A DNA stretch of 5,140 nt, from contig CANGVB010000332.1 in NCBI GenBank assembly GCA_947456995.1, positions 1-5,140 of the forward strand, read 5' to 3'. Shown piece by piece: positions 1-4,836 of this stretch (position 1 is the stretch's first letter; each line of letters opens with the position of its first letter). The translations under genes were made by a program, and so were the position numbers. The notes beneath the pieces were generated by a model, which saw nothing but the letters and a program-made list of their open reading frames with translations, was not told the DNA's origin and ran no database searches. This DNA is from Bryobacteraceae bacterium (GTDB lineage Bacteria; Acidobacteriota; Terriglobia; Bryobacterales; Bryobacteraceae).

Positions 1-2
1 AA

Positions 3-227
3 CTCACCAAACTCCAGCGAGACCGCATCCTCGCCATGGATATCCACACCGAAGTCTACTTGCTGGACAAAACTCTCGACATTCCCGCAACCTTCCCCAT
101 GTTCGAAGTCCGCAAAACCGACCTCAGTAAAACCACCGCCGGCCTGCTCACCCTCAAGCTCATGGCACTCATGCCAGAAGCCCGCGAAATCGTAGACAAA
201 CATCGCCAGTCTAAGCTAGCCGCCTAA
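3..227 (+). CDS. C-terminal end of an unrecognised protein (5' partial)
   Basis: An open frame enters from the left edge and ends at TAA 225-227, leaving 74 visible residues. An ATG lies at 36, but the frame is open and protein-like before it (LTKLQRDRILAMDIHTEV) and no ribosome site precedes the ATG. I therefore read this as the tail of a longer gene, not a 63-residue protein. The visible part has a beta-like stretch (TEVYLLDKTLDIPATF), then a probably helical, mildly basic tail (MALMPEAREIVDKHRQSK). I do not recognise the family and propose no function. C-ending codons (CTC, ACC, GCC) match the other plus-strand genes, which supports real coding. The gene converges on the minus-strand operon downstream. 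Confidence 0.65.
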   Translation, partial: LTKLQRDRILAMDIHTEVYLLDKTLDIPATFPMFEVRKTDLSKTTAGLLTLKLMALMPEAREIVDKHRQSKLAA

Positions 228-307
228 CAAACACCATCAACCCAGGCCCAACAGCCACAAGATCTCTGACAACCGAACCCCGCAATCCGGCCCGAGCCCA
301 CATTGCC

Positions 308-338
308 CCTGAACACCCTCACTCGAGGTGTGTTCAGG
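308..338. terminator. Hairpin between convergent genes, possible bidirectional terminator
   Basis: The left arm CCTGAACACCCTC (308-320) pairs with GAGG-T-GTGTTCAGG (325-338) around an ACTC loop. This gives a 13-bp stem with a single bulged T at 329. It sits in the 106-base gap between two converging genes and overlaps the stop codon of the minus-strand gene (334-336). Neither side carries a T-tract, so it is not a canonical intrinsic terminator. It could still stop or stabilise the 3' ends of both transcripts. Confidence 0.5.
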
Positions 339-600
339 CAGGCTTCTGCGGCCCCTTCAGCCCATCCATCACATCCGTCACCAGTTCCTTGCTGTCATTG
401 AGCAACTTCAGGATGATCTGCAGATCCATAGCCGGCTTCCCCGGCTGACGAATGCTCTGACAATAAACGCCATGCTGCCCCACCAGGCTCAGCGCATCCG
501 TCAACAGATCCTGCGCCATCGCCAGCCGCCCACGCTCCACCCCAAATTGGAACTCAAACTTTTCCAGCTCATCAGACCGCTCTTTGTAAACCGAAGCCAT
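334..600 (-). CDS. Small conserved-looking protein of unknown function, co-operonic with LytTR regulator
   Basis: This is an 88-residue protein starting at ATG 600-598 and ending in TGA. The start is well supported: AAGGAGG lies at 614-608, seven bases before the ATG. The gene begins 14 bases after the response regulator stop on the same strand, so the two are almost certainly co-transcribed. The protein is soluble, with no signal peptide or membrane segment, and looks largely helical. The N-terminal half is charged (KERSDELEKFEFQFGVERG). A middle loop carries one Cys and Gly/Pro residues (YCQSIRQPGKP), and a second amphipathic helix follows (LQIILKLLNDSKELVTDV). I do not recognise a family. 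A role as a partner or modulator of the regulator is only suggested by position. G-ending codons (9 of 12 Leu are CTG) match the other minus-strand genes. The overlapping plus-strand frame at 328-651 is a shadow. Confidence 0.85.
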   Translation of the reverse strand: MASVYKERSDELEKFEFQFGVERGRLAMAQDLLTDALSLVGQHGVYCQSIRQPGKPAMDLQIILKLLNDSKELVTDVMDGLKGPQKPA

Positions 601-607
601 CGCCCAG

Positions 608-614
608 CCTCCTT
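608..614 (-). promoter_or_regulatory. Strong Shine-Dalgarno for the 88-residue protein
   Basis: On the minus strand this reads AAGGAGG, a full match to the anti-Shine-Dalgarno complement, with a 7-base spacer to the ATG at 600. It fixes the start of the small gene and shows that the host uses Shine-Dalgarno initiation inside operons, in contrast to the two starts in this window that lack any such site (1394 on minus, 3871 on plus). Confidence 0.88.
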
Positions 615-1394
615 CTATAACTTCAAAAACGCCCGCAGCTTCTTGGCATGAGCCCGGCTCACCGGCACCTCAGTGCCCTTCTCGTCATCCATCTTCAGCA
701 TCAGGCTCGAGTGAAACCACGGATTCACTTCCCGAATCCGGTTCAGATTCACCAGATACCCCCGATGCACTCGCCAAAACACTTCCGGGTCCAGGTCCCC
801 CTGCAACTCGTCAATCGTCTTGTAGCTGCTCTCCCCGGTCACCGTCGCCGCAACAATCTGGATCAATCCGTCCTCAATCGTCGCATATATCACTTCGCTG
901 GTATCAATCAGCAAATTCCGGCTCCCCGTCCTCACCACTACCTTGTTCTTGGGATTAGCAACCCGTCCAGCCTCCGCTAGCGGCGCTTCCACCATCTCCC
1001 CATGCTCCGCCAGATACCTTTTGGCCCTTTCCACCGTCACCGCCAGCCGTTCCTTTTCCACCGGCTTCAGCAAATAATCCATCGCTTCCAGCCGAAATGC
1101 CTCAACTGCGTACTGATCGAAGGCTGTTGCCAAAACAAAATACGGCAACCGTACATTTTTTTCCTGTAGCCGCCGAATCAAACCCAATCCATCGAGCCCC
1201 GGCATCTGCACATCCAGAAAAACAAGATCCGGATCAATCTTTTCAATCACTTCGAGTGCCTGAACCCCATTTTCAGCCACCCCTGCCACCTCGATGTCCA
1301 CGAAATCCCGCAGCAGGAATTCCAGCTCTTCCCGGGCCAAACGTTCATCGTCCACCAGTACTGCGGTGATCGTAGCGGTAGCGCGAATGCTCAT
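615..1394 (-). CDS. LytR/AlgR-family response regulator (REC + LytTR DNA-binding domain)
   Basis: This 259-residue two-domain transcription regulator has the usual length for the family. The N-terminal receiver domain (about residues 10-125) has the acidic pair D15-D16, the phospho-acceptor D61 in FLDVQMPGLDG, the switch Thr T90 and the conserved K110 of LLKP, so phosphorylation chemistry should be intact. A linker of about 20 residues leads to a LytTR domain (about 149-257) with the typical FWRVHRGYLVNLNRI block (206-220) and the C-terminal VPVSRAHAKKL. LytTR proteins bind paired direct repeats in promoters. No partner histidine kinase is in the window, so it is an orphan here; the kinase may lie elsewhere. 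It is transcribed first in a two-gene operon with the 88-residue protein. The ATG at 1394-1392 has no Shine-Dalgarno, but a TATACT lies just upstream. Target genes are unknown; the divergent epimerase cluster is a possible one. Confidence 0.96.
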   Translation of the reverse strand: MSIRATATITAVLVDDERLAREELEFLLRDFVDIEVAGVAENGVQALEVIEKIDPDLVFLDVQMPGLDGLGLIRRLQEKNVRLPYFVLATAFDQYAVEAFRLEAMDYLLKPVEKERLAVTVERAKRYLAEHGEMVEAPLAEAGRVANPKNKVVVRTGSRNLLIDTSEVIYATIEDGLIQIVAATVTGESSYKTIDELQGDLDPEVFWRVHRGYLVNLNRIREVNPWFHSSLMLKMDDEKGTEVPVSRAHAKKLRAFLKL

Positions 1395-1660
1395 CCGATT
1401 GGTAGTATAACAATTGGTCTTCTAGACTGGCTTTTATTCCTGCTAAAGCAATTACAAGAAAGGCGCTCCATTGTTCTCGAATCCCGCTGAGTTGATTCTC
1501 ACTTCGGAAAACATGAAGCCTTTTCAATCTCAAAGCGTCCAAGCAATTAGGAATCGAACCAGTCCGGACCGAGCCGCCATTTTTGGACCCTGAAAATCCT
1601 CTCGGGCCTTGACTACTACGACTAAACAAAACCCGCCTAGACGGAGTTGAAGAAAATACA
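1395..1660. other. Divergent intergenic control region
   Basis: This 266-base gap separates the minus-strand regulator operon from the plus-strand epimerase cluster, so it must hold both promoters. It is visibly more AT-rich than the genes around it. It contains the TATACT element near the left end, a TTGACT hexamer at 1609-1614 (like a -35, but with no matching -10 at 16-18 bases), the palindrome GTCCGGAC at 1562-1569, and a repeated AAGCAATTA at 1446-1454 and 1541-1549. A long minus-strand frame crosses the region, but it overlaps two better supported genes and has no family features. I see no convincing RNA gene or small protein here. Confidence 0.6.
1404..1409 (-). promoter_or_regulatory. 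Candidate -10 element for the response regulator operon
   Basis: On the minus strand this reads TATACT, a 5 of 6 match to TATAAT. It ends 9 bases before the ATG at 1394, so transcription would begin 0-3 bases upstream of the start codon and give a leaderless or near-leaderless mRNA. No good -35 hexamer is seen at 16-18 bases. Flanking ACCAAT direct repeats (minus strand, at 1418-1413 and 1403-1398, 15 bases apart) bracket the element. Confidence 0.4.
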
Positions 1661-2683
1661 GTGTTTGAATCATTAGCCAGAACTAATACATCCGGCGCTA
1701 GAATCCTTGTGATTGGTGGAACCCAGTTTGTGGGCCGCCTGCTGGTAGAGACCCTGCTCAAGCAGAAGAACGATGTCACCATCCTGCACCGCAAGCAGGC
1801 TCATCCGTTCAAGAAAAAGATCGGCAACATCGTAGCAGACCGTAACGATCCCGAGCAGATCAAAAAGGTTCTCGCCCGCGAAAAATTCGACATCGTCTTC
1901 GATAACGTTTACGACTGGGAACGCGGCACCACTGCCTCCCAGGTTGAGCACACCATCAAGACCATGGAAGGTAACTTCTCGAAGTACATCTTCATGTCCA
2001 GCGTTGCCGCCTACGGCGACGGCCTCAACCACCACGAAGCCGACGCGCTCGCCCCCGACGATCATCCCGACGCTTATGTGCGAAACAAAGCCATGAGCGA
2101 ACGCATGCTCTTCCGCATGTACTACCGCTATCACGTACCTGTCATCACGCTCCGCCCGCCCTTTATTTATGGGCCCGGCAACAACTACTATCGCGAAGCC
2201 TTCTTCTGGGATCGCCTCCGCGCCGGCCGCCCCCTCATCCTCCCCGGTGATGGTCGCCGCCTCATGCAGTTCGTCCACGTAGCAGACCTTATCCTCGCCT
2301 GCCAAAAGGTGCTCGAGCATCCACAGGCCGTAGGCAACGCCTTCAACGTCGCAAACTCCCGTCCGCTCACCCAGGAAGAAGTAGTTCACGCTCTCGCCAG
2401 CGCAACCGGCAAGAAGCCGCAAGTCATCCGCGTCCCGCGCCGCCAGATCGCCCTCGCCGGCGGTCACCCCATGGGCCCGCAACTTTACTTCGGCTATTAC
2501 TTCGACATCGCGCCGATCACCATGGTCACCAACAAAGCCCAGCGCATGCTCAAACTCAAGCCCCGCGACTTCGCAACTGGCCTGAAAGAAACTTACCGCT
2601 GGTATTTAAGAAACGCTGTCAAGCGCAAACGCATCGACTATTCGTTTGAAGATTCATTACTCGAAATTGCCCAGGCTGTCTAG
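1661..2683 (+). CDS. NAD(P)-dependent epimerase/dehydratase-like extended SDR
   Basis: This 340-residue Rossmann oxidoreductase is of typical length for extended or atypical SDRs. The dinucleotide motif is GGTQFVG (19-25) after the first beta strand (ARILVIGG). A catalytic-type Ser lies at S113/S114 in FMSSVAAYGDG, followed by Y139-x3-K143 (YVRNK). TLRPPFIYGPGNN (163-175) and the FVHVADL block (204-210) are standard for the epimerase/dehydratase group. The GGTQFVGR start and the DNVYD segment resemble the CSP41-like atypical epimerase branch, so sugar-nucleotide epimerisation is possible but the substrate is not determined. No signal peptide is seen, so it is cytoplasmic. The start is GTG: the frame has a stop at 1610-1612, no ATG lies between, and the next GTG (1709) falls inside the Rossmann strand. 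GGAG at 1643-1646 is 14 bases upstream, an unusually long spacing. It is first in a cluster and its 3' end overlaps the lipoprotein frame. Confidence 0.93.
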   Translation: MFESLARTNTSGARILVIGGTQFVGRLLVETLLKQKNDVTILHRKQAHPFKKKIGNIVADRNDPEQIKKVLAREKFDIVFDNVYDWERGTTASQVEHTIKTMEGNFSKYIFMSSVAAYGDGLNHHEADALAPDDHPDAYVRNKAMSERMLFRMYYRYHVPVITLRPPFIYGPGNNYYREAFFWDRLRAGRPLILPGDGRRLMQFVHVADLILACQKVLEHPQAVGNAFNVANSRPLTQEEVVHALASATGKKPQVIRVPRRQIALAGGHPMGPQLYFGYYFDIAPITMVTNKAQRMLKLKPRDFATGLKETYRWYLRNAVKRKRIDYSFEDSLLEIAQAV

Positions 2684-3857
2684 GCCGTTTCTATTCCTCA
2701 TTCTCGCGATTCTACCGGGTCTTGTTTCCTGCGAAAAGGAAAAACAAGGCCCGGTTTATCGTGTCATCGGTGAAGCCTTCGCCGGGCCCAACGAACTCCC
2801 CCTCCGGCAGGACGTTTCCCTCCGCTCCCCTGTCATCACTACGGTCAAACACGGTGAAAAACTGGAAGTCCTCGACCGCCGCCGCCGCTTCCTCCAGGTC
2901 CGCACCAAGGCCCAAATCGTCGGCTGGGTCGACATCAAGCTGCTCATCAGCGCCAAACAAATGGACCAGCTCGAGGACCTCGCCAAAAAATACAAGTCCG
3001 CCCCCAGCATGGGCGTCGCCACTGTCTTCGATATAGTCAACGTCCACACAGATCCCAATCGCTACTCCCCCACCTTCCTCCAGATCCAGGAGAAAGAGCG
3101 CTTCGACGTCATCGGCCACCGCGTAGTCGTCCGCGCGCCCTACCAGGGCGAAACCATCGAGATCGAAGACCTCAGCCCCAAGCCCAAAGCCAAAAAGAAG
3201 CGGCCCAAGAAGGAACCAGCCATCCCGCCCCCGCCTTCCCCATCTGCTCCTAAGCCGCCCGAAAACTGGCTCGACATGTCCCGCTCCACTGTCGAAGCAG
3301 AACCGGGAAAGCCCGTTGAAGCCAAGCCCATGGATGATCTGGTAATGATCCGCAACAAGGACGGTCGAGTCGGCTGGGTCCTTACCAACGCCATCTTCCT
3401 TGAGGTCCCCGACGACGTAGCTCAGTACGCAGAGGGCAGCCGCATCACATCCTACTTCCCGATGGGTGAAGTAACCGACGAAGGCGTCAAACACAACCAC
3501 TGGCTCTGGACCACCCAAAGCCAAAAGTACGCCCCCTTTGAATTCGACGGCCTCCGCCTCTTCACCTACAACACCCGCCGCCATCGCTACGAAACGGCCT
3601 ATCGAGAACGCAACCTCCGCGGCTTCTTCCCGGTCATGGTCCAGGCCCCTGAGTTTAAGGTCGTTGTTGAAGATGACACCGGCAAGCTCTGGCTCAAGTC
3701 TTACCTCTTCGACGGAACCCGGGCCAAGCTCACCAGCAAGGCACCCTACGAACCTCCGCCGGACGCGCCACCCGTCAGCAACCGCTCAAGGCCCCTCCCG
3801 GAAACGGACATGAGCTGGTTTGAGAAATTGATGAAGCTCCTTCCCGGCCGCGACTAG
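2646..3857 (+). CDS. SH3-domain-containing lipoprotein of unknown function
   Basis: A basic N-terminus and a hydrophobic stretch (FLFLILAILPGL) lead to the lipobox L26-V27-S28-C29, so this should be an envelope lipoprotein anchored through C29. After it comes a bacterial SH3-like domain (about 50-102: LPLRQDVSLRSPVITTV, ending in GWVDIKLL). A second SH3-like unit (about 122-254) ends in GRVGWVLTNAIFLEVP and appears interrupted by a Lys/Pro-rich insert (177-205). A beta-rich C-terminal domain (265-365) is rich in Tyr/Trp/Phe, and a Pro-rich stretch precedes an amphipathic end (WFEKLMKLLPG). SH3b domains often bind cell-wall or protein ligands, but no enzymatic motif is seen. The start is uncertain: TTG 2646 overlaps the epimerase by 38 bases, while TTG 2667 would give a more typical 21-residue signal peptide. 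Neither has a Shine-Dalgarno, and translational coupling to the upstream gene is likely. Confidence 0.88.
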   Translation: MKIHYSKLPRLSRPFLFLILAILPGLVSCEKEKQGPVYRVIGEAFAGPNELPLRQDVSLRSPVITTVKHGEKLEVLDRRRRFLQVRTKAQIVGWVDIKLLISAKQMDQLEDLAKKYKSAPSMGVATVFDIVNVHTDPNRYSPTFLQIQEKERFDVIGHRVVVRAPYQGETIEIEDLSPKPKAKKKRPKKEPAIPPPPSPSAPKPPENWLDMSRSTVEAEPGKPVEAKPMDDLVMIRNKDGRVGWVLTNAIFLEVPDDVAQYAEGSRITSYFPMGEVTDEGVKHNHWLWTTQSQKYAPFEFDGLRLFTYNTRRHRYETAYRERNLRGFFPVMVQAPEFKVVVEDDTGKLWLKSYLFDGTRAKLTSKAPYEPPPDAPPVSNRSRPLPETDMSWFEKLMKLLPGRD

Positions 3858-3858
3858 A

Positions 3859-3864
3859 TACAAT
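3859..3864 (+). promoter_or_regulatory. Candidate -10 element directly before the aldo/keto reductase
   Basis: TACAAT matches 5 of 6 bases of TATAAT and ends 6 bases before the ATG at 3871, so initiation would fall at or next to the A of the start codon. No Shine-Dalgarno lies in the 13-base gap after the lipoprotein stop, and no -35 hexamer is evident. This suggests an internal promoter that yields a leaderless mRNA for the third gene. Confidence 0.4.
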
Positions 3865-3870
3865 CGCAGT

Positions 3871-4836
3871 ATGCAGCGTCGTGAATTCATCCAGACTTCG
3901 ACAGCCCTCGGCATCTCTGCCGCCGCTCTCGCCGAAATGCCCATGCCCATGGATATCCTGGGCAAGTCCCAACTCAAGGTTTCCAAGTTCTGCCTCGGCG
4001 GCTATCACATGCGCGTCGGTGGCGAAATCTCAGGCGTCCGTATCATCAACCGCGCCCTCGAACTCGGAGTCAACTTCTTCGATAGCGCCGCCAAGTATCA
4101 CAACGGTGAAAGCGATGTCACCTACGGTAAGGTCTTCGGTGATTCCCCCAGCCTCCGCCAGCGCGTCCTACTGATGTCCAAGGCCGAGAACAGAACCCGC
4201 GAAGGCGCCATGCTTCAGCTCGAAAACACCCTCAAGCGCATGAAGACCGACTACCTCGACCTCTGGCAGTGCCACGAAGTCGTCACCATGGCAGAGGTCG
4301 ACAAAATCTTTGGCCCCAGTGGATCACTCGAAGCCTTCGTCAAAGCCAAAGAGCAAGGCAAAGTCCGCCACATTGGCTTCACCGGCCATGCCGATCCCAA
4401 CGTTCACCTGCGTCTTCTCGAAGGTTACTCCGGCTGGGAAACTGTCCAGTGCCCAGTAAATCTGATCGACCCTCACTACCTCAGCTTCATCAAGAACGTC
4501 CACCCAAAGGTGCGTGAGCGTGGCCTCGGCCTCATCGGCATGAAGTCCAACGCCATCGGCAACATCCGCAAGATGCGCATCGCCACCATCGAAGAGTGCC
4601 TCCGCTTCGCCTGGACTCAGAACCCCGACACCCTCGTCTCCGGCGTCGAATCAGTAGACCAGCTAGAACAGAACGTAGCGGTCCTCAAGACCCTCAAGAA
4701 GATGACCCCAACCGAGATGACCAGCATCCTCGATCGCACCTCAAAAGGCCCAACAGGATCCCGCATCGAAACCTACAAGCTCAAGGAGTCCACCGCCATG
4801 CGCCACCACGTCCACACCGACGGCGAACTGGCCTAG
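3871..4836 (+). CDS. Aldo/keto reductase with twin-arginine-type leader
   Basis: This is a 321-residue (alpha/beta)8 oxidoreductase of normal length for the family. The full aldo/keto reductase tetrad is visible: D71 and Y76 (FFDSAAKYHNGESD), K104 (LLMSKAEN) and H135 (YLDLWQCHEV). GKVRHIGFTGH (163-173), GMKS (223-226) and GVESVDQLEQNV (258-269) occupy the expected barrel and cofactor-binding positions, so NAD(P)H-dependent carbonyl reduction, or the reverse, is likely; the substrate is unknown. The N-terminus MQRREFIQTSTALGISAAALA looks like a Tat leader (R3-R4-E-F-I) with a possible cleavage after ALA at 21. The hydrophobic part is short, so actual export is not certain. The gene starts 13 bases after the lipoprotein and has no Shine-Dalgarno, but a TACAAT lies just before its ATG. 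It ends convergently in the cyclase gene: both stops share CTAG 4833-4836. Confidence 0.95.
   Translation: MQRREFIQTSTALGISAAALAEMPMPMDILGKSQLKVSKFCLGGYHMRVGGEISGVRIINRALELGVNFFDSAAKYHNGESDVTYGKVFGDSPSLRQRVLLMSKAENRTREGAMLQLENTLKRMKTDYLDLWQCHEVVTMAEVDKIFGPSGSLEAFVKAKEQGKVRHIGFTGHADPNVHLRLLEGYSGWETVQCPVNLIDPHYLSFIKNVHPKVRERGLGLIGMKSNAIGNIRKMRIATIEECLRFAWTQNPDTLVSGVESVDQLEQNVAVLKTLKKMTPTEMTSILDRTSKGPTGSRIETYKLKESTAMRHHVHTDGELA

Noticed and set aside
328..651. A 107-residue plus-strand frame opposite the small gene
   Set aside because: The minus-strand alternative has a perfect ribosome site and fits the operon; the plus-strand protein is His/Arg/Pro/Leu-rich shadow-like sequence.
1446..1549. 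Repeated AAGCAATTA, 95 bases apart, as a regulator-binding pair
   Set aside because: Nine bases is short, the spacing is too long for a typical LytTR site, and no third copy is seen; chance in an AT-richer region is likely.
1545..1565. tRNA-like T-arm on the minus strand (GGTTCGATTCC)
   Set aside because: The flanking bases do not form a five-pair T-stem (only two pairs next to the loop), and no cloverleaf or acceptor stem can be drawn upstream, so it is a chance match.
1513..1593. A 26-codon plus-strand frame (starts MKPFQSQSV) upstream of the epimerase, considered as a leader peptide
   Set aside because: It has no Shine-Dalgarno, no run of regulatory codons and no attenuator-like hairpins after it.
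1609..1614. TTGACT as a -35 element for the epimerase cluster
   Set aside because: No -10-like hexamer lies 16-18 bases downstream (the sequence there is GC-rich), so a promoter cannot be supported from this hexamer alone.
1345..1794. A 149-residue minus-strand frame crossing the divergent intergenic region
   Set aside because: It overlaps the N-terminus of both the response regulator and the epimerase, has no ribosome site or recognisable domain, and would remove the only space for two promoters.
1673..2482. A 269-residue minus-strand open frame opposite the epimerase
   Set aside because: It lies wholly antisense to a gene with clear SDR motifs, shows no family features, and long antisense frames are expected in GC-rich genes with biased third positions.
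2712..3584. A 290-residue minus-strand open frame opposite the lipoprotein
   Set aside because: The plus strand has a lipobox and SH3-like segments. The antisense frame is low-complexity (Gly/Val/Asp/Ala-rich), typical of a shadow.
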